Part shown: positions 53,236 to 63,313 of the stretch, in pieces
Layout: every line of letters begins with the position of its first letter
Numbering within the stretch: the stretch's first letter is position 1
Assembly (NCBI GenBank): GCA_900537125.1
Contig: UNRJ01000005.1
Location: 1 to 64,000 of the forward strand
Length of the DNA: 64,000 nucleotides
Reading direction: 5' to 3'
Source: Rhodobacteraceae bacterium Alg238-R152
Lineage (GTDB): Bacteria > Pseudomonadota > Alphaproteobacteria > Rhodobacterales > Rhodobacteraceae
Notes under the pieces: model-generated
Seen by the model: only the letters and a program-made list of their open reading frames with translations
Told to the model about the DNA's origin: nothing
The model's database searches: none
Position numbers and translations under genes: made by a program

Positions 53236-54774
53236 ATGAGCAGACAACTAGAGATTGGGGGCGTCCCGGATTGCATTCGTTTGGATGGCTGGTGGCTGGC
53301 GAGCAGCGCTGAGGACACGGCTAAAGAGGCCAAGACACAACAGGAGCCAAAAACACGCGCACCGAGCCTGCGCGATCCGAGAGCCCTCGGTGTCGTGGCG
53401 TTCCTGGTGTTGTTGGCCGATTGGCTGTTTTGGCGCAAGGCTCCGGGGATTTCAGTTGCATTATTCGCCATGGTTTTGTCGGTGGCCATTCTGGCGATGC
53501 GACAGAAGCGGACCACGCGGAGAGAATGGTTTGGTGCGCTGGTCTTCCAACTTGTCTGCAACTTGCCTGTCATCGAGTCACTGCAACCGTTGTCCATTTT
53601 GTTTTCTGCCACGGGTCTCATCGGAGCGATTGTTTGGGCTTACTTCGGGCGCATTGTTGAAGGATGGCAAATGATCTGGTTTATGATGCGGGTCTCAACC
53701 ATCGGAGCAGCCCTGCTGCCCAAAAGAGTGGTTGAGGATGTGCAGTCGGCACAGATCAAGGTTGGTTTTAAACAGCTCTTGAACGCGTTGGCCTTGCCAT
53801 TGGTCATTGGCGGGGTGTTTTTGATGCTCTTGACCACCGCCAATCCCGTTCTTGAACGGTTTTTTGAACAGCTCACCCATTTTGAATTCGTGTCAGACCT
53901 TGACGTGCTCCGGATGGCCTTTTGGGTGGTCTGCGCTTGCCTGATCTGGCCGTATCTGCACCTGAACCACGCCTGGATTGGAGGGATGCCAATACGCAAA
54001 AAAGCAATAGCTGTTCAGGCGCCGTGGGTATCCGCATTGGTAAATGGTGACTCCGTGCGCAACTCGCTGTTTCTGTTCAATGGTCTGTTTTTGGTCCAGA
54101 CAATTATGGATGTGGGTGTGCTCTCCGGCGGTGTGGCGCTGCCAGACGGCATGACCTATGCGGGATACGCCCACCGTGGGGCCTATCCGCTTATGGCTAC
54201 CGCTATCCTGGCCGGTGTGTTTGCCATCACCACGCGCTCCATGGTTCAGGGCGACAGCGTGTTGAGGAAGCTGATGTACCTCTGGTTGGGCCAAAACCTA
54301 TTCCTGGTGGTGACAGCGGCATTTAGATTGAGCCTCTATATTGAAGTTTACAGCCTCACCTATCTGCGACTTGCCGCCTTAATCTGGATGGGGCTGGTTT
54401 TTTTTGGGGGGTCTCTGATCCTCTTTCAGATTTCTCACGCCAAGAGCATTGGTTGGCTTGTGCGCTCTAACCTCATTGTGTTGTCAGCGACGCTCTATCT
54501 CTGCTGCTTTGTCAATTTCGCTTGGGTGATTGCCGACTTCAATTTGAATAGCGGAGATGCTCCGCTCCAACCTGATGCTCATTACCAACTTGATGCACAT
54601 TACATCTGCGATTTGGGGGAATTTGCCTTGCCAGCCATTCGCGCGTTTGAGGCAGAAACCAAAACGACTCTTTGCGCAGGGTATGATGTTCAAATGCCCT
54701 GGCACACGCCGATTATGAACTGGCGTGATTGGGGCTTTCGCAAATGGCGACTTCAGGTCTATCTTGCGGAATAA
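53236..54774 (+). CDS. DUF4173-like integral membrane protein
   Basis: The 512-residue protein has about ten membrane helices, such as ALGVVAFLVLLADWLFW and LYLWLGQNLFLVVTAAFRLS-type segments. It includes the stretch MTYAGYAHRGAYPLMATAIL, which I associate with DUF4173/DUF4153 proteins. The C-terminal periplasmic part includes HYICDLGEFALPAIRAFEAE. The start at 53236 (MSRQLEIGGVPDC) follows a GAGG site. It lies 19 bp before a response regulator gene and is probably co-transcribed with the two-component system, comparable in context to CreD beside CreBC. Confidence 0.75.
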   Translation: MSRQLEIGGVPDCIRLDGWWLASSAEDTAKEAKTQQEPKTRAPSLRDPRALGVVAFLVLLADWLFWRKAPGISVALFAMVLSVAILAMRQKRTTRREWFGALVFQLVCNLPVIESLQPLSILFSATGLIGAIVWAYFGRIVEGWQMIWFMMRVSTIGAALLPKRVVEDVQSAQIKVGFKQLLNALALPLVIGGVFLMLLTTANPVLERFFEQLTHFEFVSDLDVLRMAFWVVCACLIWPYLHLNHAWIGGMPIRKKAIAVQAPWVSALVNGDSVRNSLFLFNGLFLVQTIMDVGVLSGGVALPDGMTYAGYAHRGAYPLMATAILAGVFAITTRSMVQGDSVLRKLMYLWLGQNLFLVVTAAFRLSLYIEVYSLTYLRLAALIWMGLVFFGGSLILFQISHAKSIGWLVRSNLIVLSATLYLCCFVNFAWVIADFNLNSGDAPLQPDAHYQLDAHYICDLGEFALPAIRAFEAETKTTLCAGYDVQMPWHTPIMNWRDWGFRKWRLQVYLAE

Positions 54775-54793
54775 TCAACCAGGTATGTATTTG

Positions 54794-55486
54794 ATGTCAG
54801 GTCACATTCTCATTGTCGATGACGACCCGAATATTCGCGAGGTGATTGGCTTTGCTGTCGAAAAATCCGGGCTTGCCACAGAGTTTGCGGAAGACGGCAT
54901 TGCCGCACTTGCGGCCGCAAAGGCCCGCAAACCGGATTTGATCGTCTTGGATATCGGGTTGCCGGAACTGGACGGGCTGGAAGTGTGTCGCGAGGTGCGA
55001 AAATCCTCAGACGTGCCGATCCTTTTCCTGACCGCACGCGATGATGAAATCGACCGGATTGTGGGTTTGGAACTCGGTGGCGACGACTATGTGACAAAGC
55101 CCTTTTCGCCGCGGGAGCTGGTGGCCAGGATCAAAGCGATCCTTAAACGCACCCGCGTTGTTGCAAAGGTCGACACCGACATGCTGTCACATGGCGATCT
55201 GATGATGGACGCTGATCAGCACAACTGCACATTCGCCGGGCAACCCATTGGCTTAACCGCATCCGAATTCACCTTGCTCAAAGCGTTGGCGGCGCGGCCA
55301 GAGCGGGTGATGTCTCGGCAGTCGATCGTGGACGCTGTGTACGGTCACAACGTACATGTTTCAAATCGGACAATTGACAGCCATATCCGCAACATCCGGG
55401 CCAAACTGTACCGCGCGGGATGCACCGAAAGCATCGTGACTGTTCATGGCGTTGGGTTGAGGATGGGCGCGTGCCGGAAAACGTGA
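54794..55486 (+). CDS. OmpR-family response regulator (CreB-like)
   Basis: The 230-residue regulator has a receiver domain with acidic pocket DDD near residue 10, the phospho-acceptor Asp53 in LIVLDIGLPELDG, and the conserved Lys in YVTKPFSPREL. The OmpR-type winged helix contains LTASEFTLLKALAARPERVM and SNRTIDSHIRNIRAKL. The start at 54794 fits an AGG at -11; 54785 is an alternative. It overlaps the kinase gene by 16 bp. Confidence 0.93.
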   Translation: MSGHILIVDDDPNIREVIGFAVEKSGLATEFAEDGIAALAAAKARKPDLIVLDIGLPELDGLEVCREVRKSSDVPILFLTARDDEIDRIVGLELGGDDYVTKPFSPRELVARIKAILKRTRVVAKVDTDMLSHGDLMMDADQHNCTFAGQPIGLTASEFTLLKALAARPERVMSRQSIVDAVYGHNVHVSNRTIDSHIRNIRAKLYRAGCTESIVTVHGVGLRMGACRKT

Positions 55487-57012
55487 GACAAAAATGGCGA
55501 CCGCGCTTGTGGACAGTGGTTGCAATGGTCTTGGGCGTGGTGCTGTCGTTGCCTTTTGCGGGATTGTTCCTATTCAAGCTCTACGCCAACCAGCTCGTGC
55601 AACAAACCGAGGAAAGTCTGCTGGCTCAAGCCGCCATTATGGCCGCTGTCTATGCACAGTCCTATGAGGCCGCGGTCGAAAACGAGGCCGTGAGTTCAGA
55701 CGTCGAGCAAGGTTTTGCCCCAACTTTTCCTTCCTTATCAATGAGTTCAGGAATCCTGCCACAGCGCCCAGATGCGTCACCCATGGTGGACGATCCCTTG
55801 CCCATCTACCAGGACATTGGACCGGAATTGTCCCACGTGGCCTCCACCGCGCAAACCAACACGTTGGCCGGGTATCGTTTCTTGGATACCCACGGAAATG
55901 TCATAGGAGGGAGCGCAGAGATCGGTCTGTCTCTGGCGCACGTCAAGGAGGTGCAACGCGCTCTTGACGGTGAAAACATGTCCGTCGCCCGTTTGCGCAT
56001 AAGAGACACGCCCGAACCGGCGCTCTATTCATTCAGTCGCGGCGCCCGTGTCAGAGTGTTTGTGGCGGCACCGGTGCGATCCGGAGATGACATTATCGGC
56101 GCTGTTTACATCAGCCGCACGCCAAACCACATCTTTCGCTTTCTCTATGGTGAGCGATTTAACCTCTTAAAAGCCAGCCTGTTTGTTGTGATTTCCACCA
56201 GCCTCATCGGCTTTGTATTCTGGCGCTTCATAACCCGTCCAATCCATGCCTTGATCGCGCGGACCCGAACAACGGGCAGCAACGGTCAGCGTTGGCAACC
56301 TTTGGAGCACTACGGAACGCGTGAGATCGAAACACTCAGCCTCAGCTTTCAATCCCTTACCGAACGCCTTCAGAGCCAACAGGACGCGTTAAAAACCTAT
56401 ACCGCCCACGTAACCCATGAGTTGAAATCCCCCTTAACAGCGGTGAAAGGCTCTGCTGAGTTGCTTGCGGAAGAGGACATGACAACGTCTCAAAGGGCAA
56501 AGTTCATCGAAAACATCGCCCGGAATACGAAGCGGATGGAAGAGCTGCTGGCAAGCATGCGCGCTTTCAGTCTGGCAGACCAAAATGCATTGACTGGAGA
56601 AGCACGTCTCAGGGACATCCTTCAGAACCTCCGTAGCCGCTTCGTTCCAATGGTCATCTCCGCAAGCGGCGCTGACAGCGCACTTCCAATCCATACGGAC
56701 ACGTTACGGATCATTCTAACGCACTTGCTGGAAAATGCACTGCAACATGGGGCGACAGAGGTCACACTCACAGCGAGCAGTGACGCAGTTGGCGCGAGCC
56801 TTACCATCTCAGACAATGGAAATGGCATCAGTGACGGGAACCGAGACAAGGTGCTGACACCATTTTTCACAACCCGACGCGCCCAAGGTGGCACCGGAAT
56901 GGGGTTAAACATCGTCACATCAACATTGGAGGCGCTGGAGGGAACTCTTACACTGTTGCCAACCGAGAAAGGCACGATGTTCAGGATCTCATTCAATGAA
57001 GAGACAAATTGA
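55471..57012 (+). CDS. Sensor histidine kinase (CreC-like)
   Basis: The 513-residue kinase starts at a GTG preceded by GAGGATGGG. The first membrane helix is LWTVVAMVLGVVLSLPFAGL, followed by a periplasmic sensor of about 200 residues and a second helix (SLFVVISTSLIGFVFWRFI). The HAMP and H-box then read YTAHVTHELKSPLTAVKG, with N-box LLENALQHG, G1 DNGNGISDG and G2 GGTGMGLNIV. All catalytic boxes are intact. It pairs with the overlapping response regulator. Confidence 0.93.
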   Translation: MPENVRQKWRPRLWTVVAMVLGVVLSLPFAGLFLFKLYANQLVQQTEESLLAQAAIMAAVYAQSYEAAVENEAVSSDVEQGFAPTFPSLSMSSGILPQRPDASPMVDDPLPIYQDIGPELSHVASTAQTNTLAGYRFLDTHGNVIGGSAEIGLSLAHVKEVQRALDGENMSVARLRIRDTPEPALYSFSRGARVRVFVAAPVRSGDDIIGAVYISRTPNHIFRFLYGERFNLLKASLFVVISTSLIGFVFWRFITRPIHALIARTRTTGSNGQRWQPLEHYGTREIETLSLSFQSLTERLQSQQDALKTYTAHVTHELKSPLTAVKGSAELLAEEDMTTSQRAKFIENIARNTKRMEELLASMRAFSLADQNALTGEARLRDILQNLRSRFVPMVISASGADSALPIHTDTLRIILTHLLENALQHGATEVTLTASSDAVGASLTISDNGNGISDGNRDKVLTPFFTTRRAQGGTGMGLNIVTSTLEALEGTLTLLPTEKGTMFRISFNEETN

Positions 57013-57186
57013 GTAAAGATGGGCGACTTCGAAAGAAGTGCGGCGCATCCGCAGGTAAAACAACATTGAACATCTGCAAAACTGGGCAATAACATTTGCA
57101 ATGTTGTCGTTCACCCGACCTCGCGCTGATCTGTCCAAAGGACCGCTTTGGGCCGAAAGCCGCCCCCAAACAACTACGCGGAGCGC

Positions 57187-57828
57187 TCAGCCTTGTGCCT
57201 TGATCCACGCGGCCGCGACATCACAAACCCGCGACAGCTGTTCGTCATGGCTCAGACCAGTCATCCGCTTGCGCGGCTTTAGGTCATGATCCCCATCTTC
57301 CAGCCAAGCCAGCTCAATGTGCTGCGATAGTTGATAGCCGGGCACCTCCGTGCGGGTTCCAAACGGGTCCCGCGTGCCCTGACAGACCAGCGTCGGCGTC
57401 TGTAGTCCTTTGAGATGCGCGGTGCGCAGTTTCTCTGGTTTGCCCCGCGGGTGAAACGGATAGCCGAGACACAAGAGAGCTGCAATTCCACCTGTGGCAT
57501 ACAGCTCATCAGCGACGAGACTGGCCACCCGGCCGCCCATGGACTTGCCACCAATCACCAACGGACCGTCACAGGACAGCGCCTCAACTGCCTCGCGGAA
57601 TTCATCCTGTAACAGGTCAACTTTGGGCGGCGGGCGTTTGGGCCCGCCACGCCGCCGCGCTGCCATATAGGCAAATTCAAAGCGCGCCACCCGGACGCCA
57701 CGCTTTGCCAGCTCAGCGGCAACCGATGACATGAAGGTGGCCTCCATTGTGGCCCCGGCCCCATGGGCAAACAGAAACGTCGGCGTAGACGGACCAGCTT
57801 CGTCTATCAGAAATTCAATCTCGGACAT
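57187..57828 (-). CDS. Alpha/beta hydrolase (KANL3/Tex30-type), intact copy
   Basis: The 213-residue protein has the oxyanion-region stretch PTFLFAHGAGATMEATFMSS and the nucleophile elbow VIGGKSMGGRVASLVADEL (Ser in GKSMGG). A late acid/His region follows (GTRDPFGTR; LEDGDHDLKPRKRM). It fits the dienelactone-hydrolase-like KANL3/Tex30 family. The start at 57828 has a GGAG site. A truncated second copy lies at 58911-59240 with the same upstream hairpin, so the locus has been duplicated. Confidence 0.85.
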   Translation of the reverse strand: MSEIEFLIDEAGPSTPTFLFAHGAGATMEATFMSSVAAELAKRGVRVARFEFAYMAARRRGGPKRPPPKVDLLQDEFREAVEALSCDGPLVIGGKSMGGRVASLVADELYATGGIAALLCLGYPFHPRGKPEKLRTAHLKGLQTPTLVCQGTRDPFGTRTEVPGYQLSQHIELAWLEDGDHDLKPRKRMTGLSHDEQLSRVCDVAAAWIKAQG

Positions 57829-57843
57829 CGTCGCTCCAAAAAC

Positions 57844-57867
57844 AAAAAAAGGCGCCCCTGGCGCCTT
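57844..57867 (-). terminator. Hairpin with T-run just upstream of the hydrolase start
   Basis: AAGGCGCC (57849-57856), loop CCT, GGCGCCTT (57860-57867), followed on the reverse strand by a T-run, sits about 20 bp before the hydrolase ATG. The paralogue at 59240 has an equivalent hairpin. It may end an upstream transcript or act as a leader attenuator. Confidence 0.7.
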
Positions 57868-58123
57868 AACAGGACATGCAGAAACCCACCAGAACACGGG
57901 CACAAATCTGGGCAACCCCAAAGCTTCGCGAAATCCGCACTCGGATCTCGTGAGAACTTTACAAGGTTTCACACCGGCTCTGAAAATCAGGATAAAGTTG
58001 CCTCGAAACACTTTGGAAAATCCCTTAGATTCAATGGGTTATTTCTGTCCATTTTCAGATCGGAGTAAAGATCCCGCGAGATCGGCCTAAGAATCCCGCG
58101 AAACTTTTGATATCCCAATAAAA

Positions 58124-58143
58124 AAGCCCGCCGAAGCGGGCTT
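58124..58143. terminator. Intrinsic terminator in the duplicated region
   Basis: AAGCCCGC (58124-58131), tetraloop CGAA, GCGGGCTT (58136-58143) has A/T tracts on both sides. The tetraloop hairpin is typical of strong terminators. It separates the intact hydrolase unit from the transposon scar. Confidence 0.8.
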
Positions 58144-58352
58144 GTTAAGCGATGTTTTGTGAAGACGATTAGCTAGGTTCATGCACCTTCAGTAAAGAGG
58201 CGACATCAACATAGACTGCCCCCACCCCGGATCTGTCTGGATGCATGAAATCTCGGGGTCTCGCCCAATGCACAAATAGGATCGCACAGTTCCGCAGGGT
58301 TCATCGCGAAGCTCAGGCAAGTGGCCTTCTTGGTTGGTGCTGGGGAAAGCCA

Positions 58353-58748
58353 TCACCCGTGTTTGTCGCAACGCTGTACATGACGGAAACCCCAAATCAA
58401 CCGAAAGCGCCAATCGGCCTGCTCACCGTCCTCAATCAGGCATGACGGGCAATACCGCGCAGCCCGAGGTGAGAGAAATTGCTTAGAAGTGTCTTCACCA
58501 CGGAACTCACCGCCACGCTGTTTCACGCGCACAGCTGTGCGCATCAATGCATCCTGTGTTTGTCCAGTTGCGGCTGAAAGCGCTTCGACAGCATCAGGAC
58601 GGCCTGAAACAAAATGCTCGACGTTGAAGTAGCGATCTTTCAGCAGTCTCCTCATGCCACAGCCAGTATGCAGCACCGACAAGCAGCCCGAGTAGGACAG
58701 AAGGGTCTCTTCAGGATCAAATGCAAGTGCGGGCTGAAGAAGTGTCAT
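58353..58748 (-). pseudogene. tniQ: TniQ-family transposition protein, truncated
   Basis: The frame reads 131 residues beginning MTLLQPALAFDPEETLLSYS and goes on with LHTGCGMRRLLKDRYFNVEH. It ends after the zinc-ribbon-like ARYCPSCLIEDGEQADWRFR and RHVQRCDKHG, then TGA. This is the N-terminal TniQ domain of Tn7/Tn5053-type transposons (target selection); intact TniQ is several times longer. A short unrelated frame (58189-58413) takes over at the break. Its start overlaps the stop of a TniB-like tail, the normal tniB-tniQ order. Confidence 0.8.
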
Positions 58749-58933
58749 TGTCCCCACCCAATCGCTTCCAATTCCTTCTGCACACTGCGCCAGCCTGCAG
58801 CGTGAAACGGAGTCATTTCAATCGTACCATTGCTCCTGCGGAAGATAGCTTCGGCCCGCTCGAGCGTCAGCGCATCACGGCGGCGCACCACTGCATCATG
58901 CAAAAGCTTCTTACCCAACTCGACGCTGCGACG
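58745..58933 (-). pseudogene. TniB-like ATPase, C-terminal fragment
   Basis: The reverse frame from about 58933 gives 62 residues with no start, including KKLLHDAVVRRRDALTLERA and MTPFHAAGWRSVQKELEAIG, ending in TGA that overlaps the tniQ ATG. Position directly before tniQ and the helical C-terminal character suggest the end of the TniB transposition ATPase. The Walker motifs are lost at the junction with the truncated hydrolase near 58934-58937. The identity is inferred mainly from gene order. Confidence 0.5.
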
Positions 58934-59240
58934 ACATCCGTCCCCCCATCGACTTGCCGCCGATCACCAATGGCCCACCGCAAGCAAGCGCCGCGACCGC
59001 CATGCGGTATTCCTGCTGTAGGATGTCCATTTTAGGTGGGGGCCGCCTCGGCCCACCGCGCCGTCGCGCCGCCATATAGTCAAACTCAAACCGTGCCACC
59101 CGAATACCCCGCGCGGCCAGACCTTGTGCAACCATCACCATGAAGGGCGCATCCATTGTCGCGCCGGCGCCATGGGCAAATAGAAAAGTCGGCGCATCCG
59201 CCGCCTCACCACCGTTTATCAGGAAATCAATCTCAGCCAT
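58911..59240 (-). pseudogene. Alpha/beta hydrolase, truncated second copy
   Basis: The frame starts MAEIDFLINGG and parallels the intact copy at 57187-57828 up to the nucleophile elbow (VIGGKSMGGRM). It then runs into foreign sequence (SSQRRVG, stop). About 100 N-terminal residues are retained, and the acid and His parts are missing, so it should be inactive. A GAGGAAG site and an upstream hairpin are kept. The break near 58935 coincides with the start of the TniB fragment. Confidence 0.85.
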
Positions 59241-59257
59241 CATACTTCCTCGGACAC

Positions 59258-59280
59258 GCAAAAGGCGCCCTCAGGCGCCT
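59258..59280 (-). terminator. Hairpin upstream of the truncated hydrolase copy
   Basis: AGGCGCC (59263-59269), loop CTCA, GGCGCCT (59274-59280), followed on the reverse strand by TTTT, corresponds to the hairpin at 57849-57867. It probably terminates the complex I subunit transcript that ends at 59400. Confidence 0.7.
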
Positions 59281-59399
59281 AGCATCAAAAAATCAAGGTT
59301 TTGCGGGAAAGCCAGCCTTTACCGCAATATATGGACAGCCACCAAGTTTCGCGAAATCCTTGCCCCGATTTCGCGACAACTTTACCCCGATTTACAGGC

Positions 59400-59711
59400 T
59401 CAGTGTGTCCAAACGCCCCGACGGTTGGTGGCAAAGTTCTCACCATACCCACCCTGACGGATGTTGGCTTTGCGCTTGTGCGGCTCGGTCACCTGCACCT
59501 CGATGTTGTTTTCACGCGCGTAAGTCACAGCCGCTTCTTTGCTGTCAAACTTCAGACGTACTTGGCTTTGCGTGTCACCAGAGCCGGTCCACCCCATCAG
59601 CGGGTCGATGTCTTTGGCTTCCGACGGGCCGTATTCCAATACCCACTGGTGGGTCTTTGCGGCGCCCGAGGACATTGCCGTGCGGGCTGGCTGATAGATA
59701 CGCGCAATCAT
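59400..59711 (-). CDS. NADH dehydrogenase (complex I) accessory subunit, NDUFS4-like
   Basis: The 103-residue protein starts MIARIYQPARTAMSSGAAKT. It contains THQWVLEYGPSEAKDIDPLM, the GWTGSGDTQSQVRLKFDSKE stretch and a terminal KANIRQGGYGENFATNRRGV, the pattern of ETC_C1_NDUFS4 proteins in alphaproteobacteria and mitochondria. It stabilises complex I at the inner membrane. The start at 59711 has an AAGGAG site. Confidence 0.93.
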   Translation of the reverse strand: MIARIYQPARTAMSSGAAKTHQWVLEYGPSEAKDIDPLMGWTGSGDTQSQVRLKFDSKEAAVTYARENNIEVQVTEPHKRKANIRQGGYGENFATNRRGVWTH

Positions 59712-60247
59712 GATGCTCTCCTTGGCTTGTCGCTTTATCGGGGATTCTACACGCTCGGGCAAGAGGCCAAACGCAGACAAACCGCCGCAAAGGCAGCGCA
59801 ATTCTTGTTTTCTTGGGGGGAAGCGCTTGCAAGCAGCCCAGATGCCTAACCATTCCGCGGGGAGCGAGGGGTGTAAGTGCAGTTTGGGCGGGCGACCTTA
59901 GTGGGCTGCTTGCTGAGATGACCATAGCGAGGAAGCCAATCATTTGGCAAGCGCAACATATATTTAATTTCAAGAATTGGTAGAATTTTGTTCTAAAATT
60001 ACCGATCGACCCGCAATTTCTTACCAAAAGCCACGCGCAGACCATTACCCCTAGGTAAGTTTACCCCCTTGCCCAGCACGGCAAACTGAATGATCCGTCA
60101 GTTTTTCTGCGCCCGCGAGGAGCCCCATGCTGCGCAACAGCATCACCCACCTGTCATCTGCCCCACCTTTCGCGCTTTTCGCCCTTGCATAAGAACAAAA
60201 AGAGACCAAAATCACGCCAACGACTCTTTCTTACACGGGACGCCAAG
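59712..60247. other. Intergenic region between NDUFS4-like gene and uvrB
   Basis: The divergent promoters of the complex I subunit and uvrB should lie here. An AT-rich block at about 59950-60010 is the best promoter candidate. No SOS box (GAACN7GTTC, the alphaproteobacterial LexA site) was obvious, although uvrB is often LexA-controlled. No gene is supported. Confidence 0.35.
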
Positions 60248-62431
<2,184 letters not shown>

Positions 62432-62765
62432 CCCCTACCCCACACTTGAACCGGAACTTCGCGCAGCAATCACCGTAGGGTGCGCATTCACTGCGCACCA
62501 CCTCATTCACAACAGAAGGGCCAGCGCCGGACCGGGGGCTGGCGCACACACGTCCCAAGTTGGCACTTTATATCCGCCACATGTCTCCCGCCCTATCTAG
62601 CGGTTTCGACACTCGCAAAAGCGCCGGCCCATGGGGCCGGTCCGGCGGCACAAGCGCCTTGTTCCGGGCCGAAAAACTCCCCCCAAAAGAGCAGGACCTC
62701 ACTTTACCTCTACAAAAAGTTGTTTACTATTGGGGGGCCAAGAATTTCCTTAGTGGACAAGATGA
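62432..62765. other. Intergenic region after uvrB
   Basis: It contains GC-rich hairpins (GCCAGC 62520-62525 with GCTGGC 62538-62543; GCCGGCCC about 62622 with GGGGCCGG) without clear T-runs. Short ORFs here have no family resemblance. The promoter of the 171-aa gene probably lies near 62700-62760. Confidence 0.35.
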
Positions 62766-63281
62766 ATGCCTATTCTCATTGCTATTCTAACCGCCGTCGG
62801 GGGCGCAATCTGGTGGTGGGCTCGAATGAACCCGCGCGAAGCGATTGACACAGCGTCTGACCTGGCCACGACAGCAATCAATGCGCCGCGTCGTCTCGCC
62901 TTCCGTCGCAAGACCGGTCAACATCCCGTCGAAGGCATCGATGACCCCCGCATCGCCATCTGCGCCATCGCGCAGTCCTTTCTGGAACTCGACGGCCTGC
63001 CGACACAGGAAACCCGCGACCAACTGCATGTCCTGCTACGCAAAAAACTGCGCTGTTCCGAGGAGGAAGCCCATGAGATGGAGGTGCTGGGGCGCTGGTT
63101 GATGACCCAATGTGACGGACCAACCTACGCCATCCCGCGCCTCGGAAAACGGCTTTATAAGCTGGATGGCGGCAGCGCATGGGACACACTTCAGGATGTC
63201 CTTCAGCCTCTGATTCAGAACGAGCTTTCACAGGGACAAATCAACGCAATTGATGATTTGCGTCTGGCCTTCAAAAGGTAA
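62766..63281 (+). CDS. Membrane-anchored protein of unknown function
   Basis: The 171-residue product has an N-terminal helix (MPILIAILTAVGGAIWWWAR). A cytosolic, helix-rich domain follows, with LAFRRKTGQHPVEGIDDPRI, AIAQSFLELDGLPTQETRDQ and LRCSEEEAHEMEVLGRWLMT. The acidic, helical layout faintly recalls TerB-type domains, but I cannot assign it. It ends 32 bp before the convergent lyase-family gene. Confidence 0.65.
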   Translation: MPILIAILTAVGGAIWWWARMNPREAIDTASDLATTAINAPRRLAFRRKTGQHPVEGIDDPRIAICAIAQSFLELDGLPTQETRDQLHVLLRKKLRCSEEEAHEMEVLGRWLMTQCDGPTYAIPRLGKRLYKLDGGSAWDTLQDVLQPLIQNELSQGQINAIDDLRLAFKR

Positions 63282-63313
63282 ACCGCTTGGGGCGGGTCGT
63301 TGCGCCTGCCCCC

